DNA from: Firmicutes bacterium CAG:194
GTDB taxonomy: Bacteria > Bacillota > Clostridia > Lachnospirales > Lachnospiraceae
Assembly: GCA_000432915.1 (NCBI GenBank)
Contig: HF995214.1
Location: 1 to 22,958, forward strand
DNA length: 22,958 nt
Direction of reading: 5' to 3'
Shown here: in pieces, positions 7,870-15,614 of the stretch
Layout: each line of letters begins with the position of its first letter
How positions within the stretch are numbered: position 1 is the stretch's first letter
Program-made: the position numbers and the translations under genes
The notes under the pieces: generated by a model
Told to the model about the DNA's origin: nothing
Database searches by the model: none
What the model saw: the letters and a program-made list of their open reading frames with translations, nothing else

Positions 7870-7903
7870 ATTTTCTAGTTTTTAGCACCCTAAGGAGGAT
7901 AAG

Positions 7904-8380
7904 ATGAGCACATTTAGTATTGTACTTCTGGTCATTCTTGCGGTTCTGATCATAGTCATCGCTGTTCTCTATTTTCTGGGCAAAAAAGCGCAGAAAAAAC
8001 AGGCAGCGCAGCAGGAGCAGATGGAAGCTGCCAAGCAGACCGTTTCCATGCTGATCATTGATAAGAAGCGTATGAAGATTAAAGATTCAGGGCTCCCACA
8101 GATGGTGATCGATCAGACCCCCAAGCTTATGCGCGGCTCCAAACTGCCGATCGTAAAAGCCAAGATTGGTCCACAGATCATGTCACTTGTATGTGATGAA
8201 AAGATTTTCGACAAGGTTCCGGTCAAGAAAGAGGTAAAAGCATCAGTCAGCGGTATTTACATTCTTGATGTGAAAGGACTCCGTGGAAACAAGCAGGCTG
8301 AGCCACCGAAGAAGCAGGGCGTATTCAAACGTGCCTGGGCCAAGGCAAAAGAAAAAGCCGGCGTGAAACCGGTGAAATAA
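7904..8380 (+). CDS. Membrane-anchored basic protein of unknown function
   Basis: I do not recognise a characterised family. The 158-residue protein has one N-terminal membrane helix (residues about 5-27), then a K/Q-rich segment and a compact domain (about 45-125). That domain includes S-M-L-I-I-D-K-K-R-M-K-I-K, P-K-L-M-R-G-S-K-L-P-I-V-K-A-K-I-G-P-Q-I-M and a closing Y-I-L-D-V-K-G-L-R-G. The C-terminal 30 residues are very basic. The likely topology puts the domain in the cytoplasm next to the membrane (positive-inside rule). The gene is certainly expressed-looking: a good promoter at 7841-7869, a strong AAGGAGG site 5-6 nt before the ATG, and a terminator directly after. It stands alone between divergent and convergent neighbours. 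Confidence 0.8.
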   Translation: MSTFSIVLLVILAVLIIVIAVLYFLGKKAQKKQAAQQEQMEAAKQTVSMLIIDKKRMKIKDSGLPQMVIDQTPKLMRGSKLPIVKAKIGPQIMSLVCDEKIFDKVPVKKEVKASVSGIYILDVKGLRGNKQAEPPKKQGVFKRAWAKAKEKAGVKPVK

Positions 8381-8390
8381 AAAAGCTAAA

Positions 8391-8426
8391 ATAAATGGGA
8401 TATATGATATCATATATCCCATTTAT
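8391..8426. terminator. 36-bp perfect palindrome, shared bidirectional terminator
   Basis: Bases 8391-8408 and 8409-8426 are exact reverse complements, with no spacer. The core pairs a GGG near 8397-8399 with CCC near 8418-8420 in an otherwise AT-rich stem. CTTTT follows on the plus strand. On the minus strand the run of A at 8379-8384 gives a U-tract. It lies between the ends of the hypothetical gene and hup, so it can end both transcripts. Confidence 0.85.
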
Positions 8427-8446
8427 CTTTTCATGTTCAATTTGAA

Positions 8447-8722
8447 TTAAGCGTTTACTAAATCCTTTAAAGCCTTGCCAGCTTTGAACTTAGGAGCTTT
8501 AGAAGCAGCGATCTTCATAACTTCACCGCTCTGAGGATTTCTTCCTTCTCTTGCAGCTCTTTCAGATACTTCGAAAGTACCGAAACCAACTAACTGAACC
8601 TTTCCACCATTCTTTAATTCGTCAGAAACAACATCTGTGAATGCCTTTAAAGCTGCTTCTGCGTCTTTCTTAGATAATCCAGCCTGTTCAGCCATAGCTG
8701 CTACTAATTCTGCTTTGTTCAT
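8447..8722 (-). CDS. hup: HU family nucleoid DNA-binding protein
   Basis: A 91-residue histone-like protein that binds and bends DNA without strong sequence preference as a dimer. It has the standard layout: N-M-K-A-E-L-V-type start (here M-N-K-A-E-L-V-A), two helices to about residue 40, and the G-F-G-T-F-E-V beta segment near 46-52. The DNA-binding arm contains R-N-P-Q-S-G-E, and the end is A-G-K-A-L-K-D-L-V-N. Length is typical for bacterial HU. It has a strong ribosome site (GGAGGAG, about 8 nt from ATG), a near-consensus promoter at 8795-8823 and a terminator at 8391-8426, so it is probably a single-gene, highly expressed unit. Confidence 0.97.
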   Translation of the reverse strand: MNKAELVAAMAEQAGLSKKDAEAALKAFTDVVSDELKNGGKVQLVGFGTFEVSERAAREGRNPQSGEVMKIAASKAPKFKAGKALKDLVNA

Positions 8723-8794
8723 TTGAACTCCTCCTCCTACTGAGTATTGTTTTTTGTTTCATTTGACTTTTCTCTCAGAAAATGCCTAATACTA

Positions 8795-8823
8795 TTTATA
8801 TCCTTTTTTATATTCTTTGTCAA
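8795..8823 (-). promoter_or_regulatory. Strong sigma-A promoter of hup
   Basis: Minus-strand TTGACA (8823-8818), 17-nt spacer, TATAAA (8800-8795). This is perfect at -35 with one mismatch at -10. Transcription would start near 8788, giving a leader of about 65 nt. Confidence 0.85.
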
Positions 8824-8859
8824 GGCGAAAATGCCCTTTTTCAGCCATTTCCAAAGATT

Positions 8860-9360
8860 TTACAAGCTGAGGAGCCGGTCAAGTATCCGCACCAGTTTTT
8901 TCCTCCGTTTTTTGCGGCGCGGATCCTCCTGATACGTCATCTGTTGTTTTTCCCATGCCTTGATCTGCCCCCACTCCTTCAAAGGCTGTCCGTCCGATGC
9001 GGTGACTGTCTCACCAAACACATGCGGATGACGGCGTATCATTTTCCGGCTGATATCCTCCACCACATCTTCGACCGTAAAATATCCTTCTTCTTCTGCC
9101 AGCCTGGACTGCAGCATCACCTGCAGAAGCAGATCTCCCAGTTCTTCCCGCAGTCCGTCCGGATTCTGCTCCCTTTCCAGAAGCCCGATCGCATCTACTG
9201 TTTCTGCCGCTTCCTCCAGTACACAGATCCGCATGCTGCCATGTGTCTGCTTTCTGTCCCATGGGCAGCCATCCTCCGAACGGAGTGCTGCCACGATCTC
9301 CTTAAGGTCCTCAAAATCTCTTTTTCCCTTATCTAAATAGTCCGGTCGTTCCTTCAGCAT
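8860..9360 (-). CDS. mazG: MazG-type nucleoside triphosphate pyrophosphohydrolase (single domain)
   Basis: All-alpha NTP pyrophosphatase that hydrolyses (d)NTPs to NMP and PPi, thought to sanitise aberrant nucleotides. Residues from about 10 match the MazG core: L-x-x-L-R-S-E-D-G-C-P-W-D-R-K-Q-T-H, then the metal-binding E-E-A-A-E...E-E-L-G-D sets in adjacent helices, then H-P-H-V-F-G. At 166 residues it holds only one MazG domain; E. coli MazG has two (about 263 residues). The C-terminus is a short R/K-rich stretch. I chose the ATG at 9360, with GGAG 6 nt upstream; the ATG at 9381 also has a weak GGAG and would add 7 residues. It follows the PEGA lipoprotein gene by 34 nt. Confidence 0.9.
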   Translation of the reverse strand: MLKERPDYLDKGKRDFEDLKEIVAALRSEDGCPWDRKQTHGSMRICVLEEAAETVDAIGLLEREQNPDGLREELGDLLLQVMLQSRLAEEEGYFTVEDVVEDISRKMIRRHPHVFGETVTASDGQPLKEWGQIKAWEKQQMTYQEDPRRKKRRKKLVRILDRLLSL

Positions 9361-9394
9361 ATCCTTCTCCTTTTTCGCCATGCATGCTCCGTTC

Positions 9395-10732
9395 TCATTG
9401 CATACCCGCCAGTGCAGCCTCCGCCGCAGCTGCTGATGCATCTATCGCCGCAGTGGATGACTCCAGCTCAGAGAAAGAATAGTGTACATCCTTCTCACTG
9501 TCATCCACCTGCAGGGAATAGCTTCTGGTGATATAACCGCTTTTCCGGATGGATACCGTATAAGAACCGCTCTTTTTATCAAAGCTGGTCGGAATCAGGC
9601 CGATGTATTTACCGTCCACGTAAAGTTCTCCACCCTGTGGTGCATCAATATAAACCTGATAGCCGCTGCTGCTTGCAGTAACGGTATTACTGCTGACAGA
9701 AGAGGCATCTGTATCATCGGATCCTGCTTCCATCTCGATATTGATATTTGCCATTTCGTCTCCGACCTTGATATATTGTGTGATCGTCTTATAGCCTTCT
9801 GCTTTGCAGGTCATCTGGTGGATCCCATATGGCAGATATACGACTTCGCTGTAATCCGTATCCGTTCCGTCGATCGTCAGATATGCCGATGATGGAGAAA
9901 TGGTAAATACGATCCCGCCCTTTTTATTCTCTTCTACCTGGGCAAGATCCGATACATCAACCTGCACTTCTTCATTTGCCTGTACTTCCACCTGCTTTGT
10001 TCCCACATTACTGCCATGGGAGATCAACATATCATAACTGCCCTCCGGGATGACCAGCAGCATGTCCTTTTCCACTTTTTTAATGATGGATTGTCCAAAT
10101 TCCACCCATCCGCCTTCAAAAGCTTCTGCTCCAAGCAGTCTGACATAACCGTGACCGTTTGTGATCACAATACTTTCTATGCTATGGTCAACACGTGTTA
10201 CTCGCAGCGTATCCACAGTATTGATATCCATCAGCGTCAGAACCTTTCCCTGTGATAATACCGCGCAGCCATCGGGAAGTGTATATTGCTCACCGCCGAT
10301 CTCCATAGTATGTGCTGCATGATTGATACTGAAATTCCTGACCTGCTCTGTCACCGCTGCTGTATCATCCAGCCAGATATTTTTGCACTTTTTAGTATCC
10401 TTCTGAAACGTAACCTGTACCAGATCACCGCTCTGCAGCTGTCCTGCGACAAGTTCCTCTCCATGCCGGCTCTTGATCCCTGTTGCATGATCATAGCTGA
10501 GCGTATAGCTCTTTTGTACCGTACTGTTCCAGAAGGTGATATAGCCGCCTTCCTGATCCACTTTTTCTACCACCGCCGTATCCAGACTGTCTGCCAGATC
10601 TGCATAAGCATTATCCGCACTGACAGCCTCCGTTGTCACCTGCTCTGTTGTTCCTGTCTGCGTAGCTGCATTTCCACAGCCGCAAAGCAAGAAAAGCAGC
10701 AGGATACTTGCTGCTTTTTGTATTTTTTTCAT
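9395..10732 (-). CDS. PEGA-domain lipoprotein
   Basis: A 445-residue probable surface lipoprotein. The N-terminus has a hydrophobic signal ending in L-C-G-C-G-N, consistent with a lipobox. Two PEGA repeats are visible: about 272-335 (S-A-Y-L-T-I-D-G-T, Y-L-P-Y-G-I-H-Q-M-T-C-K-A-E-G-Y) and about 358-423 (G-G-E-L-Y-V-D-G-K-Y-I-G, S-G-S-Y-T-V-S-I-R-K-S-G-Y), joined by an S/T-rich linker. The N-terminal half is beta-rich and unassigned. The tail is alanine-rich. PEGA repeats occur in S-layer and wall-associated proteins, but their ligand is unknown. I chose the ATG at 10732: AGAGG lies 9 nt upstream, the signal peptide starts there, and the likely promoter (10825) lies within the longer open frame. 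Confidence 0.82.
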   Translation of the reverse strand: MKKIQKAASILLLFLLCGCGNAATQTGTTEQVTTEAVSADNAYADLADSLDTAVVEKVDQEGGYITFWNSTVQKSYTLSYDHATGIKSRHGEELVAGQLQSGDLVQVTFQKDTKKCKNIWLDDTAAVTEQVRNFSINHAAHTMEIGGEQYTLPDGCAVLSQGKVLTLMDINTVDTLRVTRVDHSIESIVITNGHGYVRLLGAEAFEGGWVEFGQSIIKKVEKDMLLVIPEGSYDMLISHGSNVGTKQVEVQANEEVQVDVSDLAQVEENKKGGIVFTISPSSAYLTIDGTDTDYSEVVYLPYGIHQMTCKAEGYKTITQYIKVGDEMANINIEMEAGSDDTDASSVSSNTVTASSSGYQVYIDAPQGGELYVDGKYIGLIPTSFDKKSGSYTVSIRKSGYITRSYSLQVDDSEKDVHYSFSELESSTAAIDASAAAAEAALAGMQ

Positions 10733-10824
10733 CGCTTGTTCCTCTTGCATTCTGATACTGTTTATATTCCATGTCATGCGCAGCTCCACACGACGCACTT
10801 CTCTGTCTGTGTCTGCGCAATTAC

Positions 10825-10833
10825 AGTATAGCA
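10825..10833 (-). promoter_or_regulatory. Candidate extended -10 promoter for the PEGA lipoprotein
   Basis: Minus-strand TG-C-TATACT (10833-10825) matches an extended -10. The -35 region has no good match. It would initiate near 10818, directly after the CotS-like stop codon. Confidence 0.45.
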
Positions 10834-10837
10834 CATT

Positions 10838-11827
10838 TTATCTGCACCTTTCCAGCCATTTGTTCAGGAACAGCTGCCTTTCCTCCTCCCGTTGTTCAAA
10901 GGTAACCAGTTTTTCCTTCTGTCTGTGCGGCGGAAGTGATTTTCTTCTGTTCAGATACCCATTGGCAACTTTCCAGAATTTTTCAGGATAGAGAAATCTT
11001 GCATACAAATAACAATATTCCGCATGCTCCACCGGCGTTATTGCCGCATAAGATTCTATCATTTGATCCGCCAGCGCTACTGACCAATGATTTTTCTCCA
11101 ATATCTTCCGCATAAAGAAATACACATCTTTCATCTGCAGATGTGCTCCCAGCTTTTCAAAATTGCGGAAAGTCATTACTTTTCCCTGCAGCATGATAAT
11201 ATTATGCTGGTTCATGTCCCCATGCACATACATTTCTTCCGTCAGTTGTTTCCGTTCCAAAGCCTGCAGACATGCTGCATCCAGAAAAGACTGCGCCAGC
11301 TTGGTCTGCTGCCAGTAACGCTCGTAAGCCCGCAAAAACATAAGTGTAAATTCATCCTTTCTGGAAAGACGCCGCATGAAATTGCGCGCTCTTACAAGCT
11401 CCGCATCTTTGCGTTTAAAATCATCCAGGAGCCGGTCAGCCTGATAGGGCTGCTGGGTCTGCAAATGCCGCATAGCCATATGCAGCTTTGCCATACACTG
11501 CATGGCTTCTATGCACTGCCGCTCCTGCAAAACATTACATTCAAATCCATCCAGATATTGTTTTGCAATGTAATTCTGCCCCTCATAATCGCTGCAGTAT
11601 AGCTCTCCCTCCGTGGTTGGCAGAATATGATCCAGCTTTCCGTCAAATTTCTGCGCGATCTGTTCCATCTTTTCGCGTACAAAAAGAAGACGATCCACTG
11701 ATCCCGCATACTCCGTCAATGCAATCTCGCCATGTGGCGTTGTCGCAATGAGCATGCCCCGTCCCTTTCTCGTCTTCTCTATTTCCAGATCATATTTTTC
11801 AAATAATGTAACCGCTCTGTCGTTCAC
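10838..11827 (-). CDS. CotS-family spore coat protein (kinase-like fold)
   Basis: CotS/YsxE-type proteins are spore coat components with an aminoglycoside-phosphotransferase/choline-kinase fold. Near residue 202 the catalytic-loop motif reads H-G-D-M-N-Q-H-N. About 18 residues later, where kinases have the metal-binding aspartate (I-D-F/D-F-G position), the sequence reads M-T-F-R-N-F-E-K, so that aspartate is absent and the protein may be catalytically dead. The end carries Y-F-F-M-R-K and Y-L-Y-A-R-F-L-Y-P-E-K-F-W, typical of this coat family. I start it at GTG 11827, because GGAGGG lies 7 nt upstream. The ATG at 11842 contains that site and has none of its own. It lies 62 nt after the CCA enzyme gene, with a possible sporulation -10 in the gap. 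Coat location is inferred from family. Confidence 0.83.
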   Translation of the reverse strand: MNDRAVTLFEKYDLEIEKTRKGRGMLIATTPHGEIALTEYAGSVDRLLFVREKMEQIAQKFDGKLDHILPTTEGELYCSDYEGQNYIAKQYLDGFECNVLQERQCIEAMQCMAKLHMAMRHLQTQQPYQADRLLDDFKRKDAELVRARNFMRRLSRKDEFTLMFLRAYERYWQQTKLAQSFLDAACLQALERKQLTEEMYVHGDMNQHNIIMLQGKVMTFRNFEKLGAHLQMKDVYFFMRKILEKNHWSVALADQMIESYAAITPVEHAEYCYLYARFLYPEKFWKVANGYLNRRKSLPPHRQKEKLVTFEQREEERQLFLNKWLERCR

Positions 11828-11870
11828 GCTTTTTCCCTCCATAAGACGATGCTGTGCATCTGCCCTTACC

Positions 11871-11879
11871 TATCTTATG
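11871..11879 (-). promoter_or_regulatory. Possible sigma-K-type -10 for the coat gene
   Basis: Minus-strand CATAAGATA matches the sigma-K -10 pattern CATAnnnTA. I found no convincing AC-type -35 at 16-17 nt, so this rests on the -10 and on the coat gene 44 nt downstream. Confidence 0.25.
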
Positions 11880-11889
11880 AAGGCGATAT

Positions 11890-13218
11890 TTAAAAAATGC
11901 CCTTTGAAACAATATCCAGCAGTTTTTCTTTCGTATTGAGCTGCGGCTCCTCCAGTACCCTGTCCAAAAGATCCGAAAGTGTCTGCCCGACCGCAGGCCC
12001 CGGCGTAATACCGGCGGCGATCAGATCCTTGCCGGATACGGCAAGCTGTTTTAAAGAAAAGCAGTTGTCCGCCGCCTTGATCTCTTCATAAACCTCACGC
12101 AGCCTGACAAGCTCCTCCAGTTTTTCTTCTCTCCGGCAGGTGCTCTGTGCCATGACATCCGCATGCTTTACTTCCAGTAAGCGCAGGAAGATCTCCTCTC
12201 CGAGATCACAAAGAGCTCTTCTGACATATTTTGCATGCGGTATGATCTTTCTGTCATGATTTTTAACAAGCTTCGTTACTTTCCCGATCGTGTCATTATC
12301 AAATTTCAGTCGCTGCAGGATCTCCTTTGCCATTTTGGCGGATAGCTCCGCATGACCGTGGAAATGATCAATCCCTTCCGCATCTGTTGTCTTTTTAGCG
12401 GGTTTTCCCATATCATGAAACAGCATTGTAAGGCGCAGTACCTTATCCGCCGGTACTTCTTCCATGGCACGTATCGTATGCATCCCTACAGAATAAAGGT
12501 GATGTGGGTTATTCTGCTCCGTCTCCATCATCCTGTCAAATTCGGGCAGGATCACCTTTGTAATACCTGTTTCATACAGTATCTTCATATGCCCCGGATG
12601 GTCGCTGACAAGCAGTTTGACAAGCTCCACCTGGATCCGTTCCGCACTGATCTTTGTCAGCGTATCTGACAGGCGGCGCATTGCAGCTTCTGTTTCTTCC
12701 TCGATCGTATAGCCCAGCTGCGCTGCAAACCGGACTGCCCGCATGATCCTGAGCGCATCCTCCGAAAAACGCTTCTCCGGTTCTCCGACTGCGCGGATCA
12801 CACCTTTTTGCAGATCCTGCTGCCCTTCAAAGGCATCCACCAGTCCCCTGCTGTCATTATACGCCATGGCATTGATCGTAAAATCACGTCTTTTCAGATC
12901 TTCGATCAGACTCGGAGTAAATACCACCTGCTTCGGATGTCTGCCGTCCTCATATTCGCCGTCGATCCGATAAGTTGTCACCTCATAACCGACATGGTGA
13001 CACATGACCGTAACCGTCCCATGCTTGATCCCTGTATCGATCGTATGTGGAAAAAGCGCCTTTACCTGCTCCGGTAATGCGCTTGTCGTAATATCCCAGT
13101 CATTGGGTGTTCTCGAAAGCAGGCTGTCTCTGATACAGCCGCCTACTGCGAATGCTTCAAATCCTGCTTTTTCAATTTTATGGATAATAAATGCCACATC
13201 CTGTGGTAATGCGATCAT
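11890..13218 (-). CDS. cca: CCA-adding tRNA nucleotidyltransferase
   Basis: Class II nucleotidyltransferase that adds or repairs the 3' CCA of tRNAs. The N-terminal catalytic head has G26-G27-C-I-R30-D31 and the metal-binding D40-W-D42, followed by the R-R-D-F-T-I-N-A-M-A neck motif and E-D-A-L-R-I-M-R-A-V-R-F. An HD-type domain follows (L-F-H-D-M-G-K, then H-F-H-G-H-A-E-L). The 442-residue length fits the HD-containing bacterial form. The ATG at 13218 has AAAGGAAA about 6 nt upstream. It begins 13 nt after the metallopeptidase gene, so the two are probably one operon. tRNA-Cys at the right end of the window has no encoded CCA and so would depend on it. Confidence 0.95.
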   Translation of the reverse strand: MIALPQDVAFIIHKIEKAGFEAFAVGGCIRDSLLSRTPNDWDITTSALPEQVKALFPHTIDTGIKHGTVTVMCHHVGYEVTTYRIDGEYEDGRHPKQVVFTPSLIEDLKRRDFTINAMAYNDSRGLVDAFEGQQDLQKGVIRAVGEPEKRFSEDALRIMRAVRFAAQLGYTIEEETEAAMRRLSDTLTKISAERIQVELVKLLVSDHPGHMKILYETGITKVILPEFDRMMETEQNNPHHLYSVGMHTIRAMEEVPADKVLRLTMLFHDMGKPAKKTTDAEGIDHFHGHAELSAKMAKEILQRLKFDNDTIGKVTKLVKNHDRKIIPHAKYVRRALCDLGEEIFLRLLEVKHADVMAQSTCRREEKLEELVRLREVYEEIKAADNCFSLKQLAVSGKDLIAAGITPGPAVGQTLSDLLDRVLEEPQLNTKEKLLDIVSKGIF

Positions 13219-13231
13219 ATGCTTTCCTTTT

Positions 13232-13870
13232 CTATAATTCCAGTGTATGTCCGTTCTCCTTCAGCCACTTTCGCTGCTGTTTATAATCGGGCATCAGCGA
13301 TTCCACAAGTGCCCAGAACCGCGGTGAATGGTTCATCTCCCTGAGGTGACAGATTTCATGCACCACGACATAATCAAGCACCTTCGGCGGTGCCAGCATC
13401 AGCTTCCAGTTAAAAGACAACGTCTTATTGGATGAACAACTTCCCCACCTTGTTTTCTGACCGGCAATACGGATCCTGTCATAGGAAACGCCCAGAAGAT
13501 AAGCATAATACGCAGCTCTTTTGGGAAAATACTCTTTTGCCGCTTCTCTGTAACGTTTTTCCAGCGCGCTTCTCTGCTCCGGCGTATAACATTTATCTCT
13601 CTGCGCCTCTTTTTTCTGCGCTTCCTCCATCCTTTGCCGCTGCATCAGCACCTTTTCGATGATCCAGCCACGTTTTTCTTCTGCCATTCGGGCTGCATCC
13701 CTTACGCTTCCTGAAAGTGGCAGATGCAGCATCACTTCGCCCGTCGCTTCTATCGAAATACCATAGCTTCTGCGGTCAGACCATTTCAGCGTACACACGA
13801 TATCTTCCTTGTGCGGATATGGCTCACGCAGGTGATAATGCAGTGTATATGTCTGTTTCAGATCCTTCAT
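13232..13870 (-). CDS. YgjP/DUF45-type zinc metallopeptidase
   Basis: A 212-residue protein with a zinc-protease signature near its end: H171-E172-I-C-H175-L-R-E-M-N-H181, so the HExxH pair plus the third histidine expected in YgjP-like (SprT-related) enzymes. Upstream are T-R-W-G-S-C and L-S-F-N-W-K-L-M-L-A-P-P, the conserved core of this family. There is no signal peptide, so it is cytoplasmic. Physiological substrates are unknown; in many genomes the family sits near restriction or repair genes, but here it precedes cca by 13 nt. GGGAG lies about 11 nt before the ATG. The middle section (residues about 75-100) is a charged helix rich in Q, E, K and R. Confidence 0.88.
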   Translation of the reverse strand: MKDLKQTYTLHYHLREPYPHKEDIVCTLKWSDRRSYGISIEATGEVMLHLPLSGSVRDAARMAEEKRGWIIEKVLMQRQRMEEAQKKEAQRDKCYTPEQRSALEKRYREAAKEYFPKRAAYYAYLLGVSYDRIRIAGQKTRWGSCSSNKTLSFNWKLMLAPPKVLDYVVVHEICHLREMNHSPRFWALVESLMPDYKQQRKWLKENGHTLEL

Positions 13871-13944
13871 GTTTTACCATCTCCCGACTTATGCGCGCTT
13901 TACGCAAATGCCGTTACCTCATTCCTTTTGTTTGGCATATCATG

Positions 13945-14313
13945 TCATTTTTGGGGCGGGTTACTTTGCTCCCGTGCACGCTTGTACATCTCATCATACT
14001 GCCTGTACATTTTCTGGACGCCGTTCTCCAGCAGGTAATAATGCATGATGTATGGAACAAGCAATACAAGCAGTGCAATAAACAAGACCACAAGCCCCGG
14101 CTGAAACGCAAATACCAATGCAAAAAAAGTAGCAAATGCTAACAGTGCAAAGGTCAGTGTCACCAGAAGGTGCACAAGCCGCTCATGCATAAAGAAAGTT
14201 AGCTGCAGCTTATGCTCCTCCATGATCTTTTCATAATCTTCTTCATTTTTGCCTGCATCATCCGCTAAAAGCTGATCGATGTAAGCCATATAATTTAAAA
14301 TCCGCTCTTTCAC
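13945..14313 (-). CDS. Small two-helix membrane protein of unknown function
   Basis: I recognise no family. The 122-residue protein starts with about 45 charged, probably helical residues containing many acidic positions. A helical hairpin follows at about 46-92 (two hydrophobic segments around V-T-L-T-F-A-L-L-A-F-A-T and V-V-L-F-I-A-L-L-V-L-L-V), and then a short basic tail (Y-D-E-M-Y-K-R-A-R). Both ends should be cytoplasmic. The start is GTG, supported by GGGAGG 7 nt upstream. It lies between ackA (84 nt upstream) and the metallopeptidase gene (74 nt downstream), all in one direction. The good ribosome site and compact layout argue it is real. Confidence 0.7.
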   Translation of the reverse strand: MKERILNYMAYIDQLLADDAGKNEEDYEKIMEEHKLQLTFFMHERLVHLLVTLTFALLAFATFFALVFAFQPGLVVLFIALLVLLVPYIMHYYLLENGVQKMYRQYDEMYKRAREQSNPPQK

Positions 14314-14397
14314 AAAACCGCCTCCCGGCCGAATACCACATGATGTATGCTATGATCCATCCTGCAGCACAAAGGTATGCTCTCCCGCATTCCATCA

Positions 14398-15594
14398 TTA
14401 TTTTACAAGTCGTGCTGTTTCTCTTGCAATAGCAAGCTCTTCATCCGTCGGTACAACATATACCTTTGTTGTGCTGTCCGGTGTAGAGATCTCTACTTCT
14501 TCGCCACGCTTCTTGTTTGCTTCTGCATTTATAGTTACCCCAAGATAACCTAAGTAGCTGCAGACCTCAGCTCTGGCATCCACATTGTTTTCACCGACAC
14601 CGGCTGTAAAAGCGATCACATCAACACCGTTCATGGCTGCTGCATAAGCACCTACATATTTTGCGACATGATATGCCCATGTCTTCAGTGCGATATCTGC
14701 CTTTTCATTGCCATCCGCTGCTGCCTGTGCCAGATCACGGAAATCGCTTGAAACACCGCCTGACAGACCAAGTACACCTGACTTCTTATTACAGATGTTA
14801 ATGATCTCATCGGCTGTTTTTCCTTCTTTATCTGCCAGAAAACTTACGATCGCCGGATCAATGTCACCACTTCTTGTACCCATGATCAGACCTTCAAGTG
14901 GTGTCAGACCCATGGAAGTATCCACACATTTTCCGTTCTTTACTGCTGAAACAGATGCACCATTTCCCAGATGGCAAACAATGATCTTCAAATCTTCGCG
15001 TTTCCTGCCCATGATCTCTGCCACACGGTTGCTGACAAAATCATGGCTTGTACCATGGAAGCCATAGCGTCTCACTTTGTATTTTTCATAATATTCATAT
15101 GGAAGACCGTATAAATAGGCTTTCTTAGGCATTGTCTGGTGGAAAGCAGTATCAAAAACCGCTACCATCGGTACATCCGGCATAATTTCCTTGCAGGAAT
15201 TGATACCGATCAGGTTTGCCGGATTGTGAAGCGGTGCCAGATCATTACAATCCTCAATGGCTTTCATGACCTCTGCATCGATCACTACACTGCTTGCAAA
15301 CTTCTCACCGCCATGTACGATACGGTGTCCGACTGCATCGATCTCTGCCAGAGATTTTACGACGCCAAGCTTCTCGTCTGTCAGCTTTTCGATCACTGCC
15401 GCAACTGCCTGTGTATGTGTCGGCATTGCGATCTCAGTCTTTACTTTCTCTCCGCCCTTCGGCTGATGTGTAATACAGCTTCCGTCAATTCCGATTCTCT
15501 CACAAAGTCCTTTTGCAAGTACTTCTTCGCTTTCGCTGTTGATGAGCTGATATTTCAGTGATGAGCTGCCACAGTTGATGACTAAAATGTTCAT
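14398..15594 (-). CDS. ackA: Acetate kinase
   Basis: Interconverts acetyl phosphate plus ADP with acetate plus ATP, the energy-yielding last step of acetate fermentation. The 398-residue length is typical. The motifs are in order: N-C-G-S-S-S-L-K-Y near the start, H-R-I-V-H-G-G-E, A-V-F-D-T-A-F-H-Q-T-M-P, Y-G-F-H-G-T-S-H, H-L-G-N-G-A-S-V, T-R-S-G-D-I-D-P and F-T-A-G-V-G-E-N. I chose the ATG at 15594, with AAGGGAG 8 nt upstream; the longer open frame runs into proS. It lies 20 nt after proS and may share its transcript. No pta gene, the usual partner, is in the window. Confidence 0.97.
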   Translation of the reverse strand: MNILVINCGSSSLKYQLINSESEEVLAKGLCERIGIDGSCITHQPKGGEKVKTEIAMPTHTQAVAAVIEKLTDEKLGVVKSLAEIDAVGHRIVHGGEKFASSVVIDAEVMKAIEDCNDLAPLHNPANLIGINSCKEIMPDVPMVAVFDTAFHQTMPKKAYLYGLPYEYYEKYKVRRYGFHGTSHDFVSNRVAEIMGRKREDLKIIVCHLGNGASVSAVKNGKCVDTSMGLTPLEGLIMGTRSGDIDPAIVSFLADKEGKTADEIINICNKKSGVLGLSGGVSSDFRDLAQAAADGNEKADIALKTWAYHVAKYVGAYAAAMNGVDVIAFTAGVGENNVDARAEVCSYLGYLGVTINAEANKKRGEEVEISTPDSTTKVYVVPTDEELAIARETARLVK

Positions 15595-15614
15595 TTTTCT
15601 ATCTCCCTTTTGTT

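Noticed and set aside
14314..14397. Search for an ackA terminator or a sporulation promoter in this gap
   Set aside because: Only a weak ATGC/GCAT pairing without a U-run, and a CATACAT without a matching -35.
15139..15561. 140-residue plus-strand frame opposite ackA
   Set aside because: Antisense shadow of a well-conserved enzyme, with Cys-rich nonsense composition.
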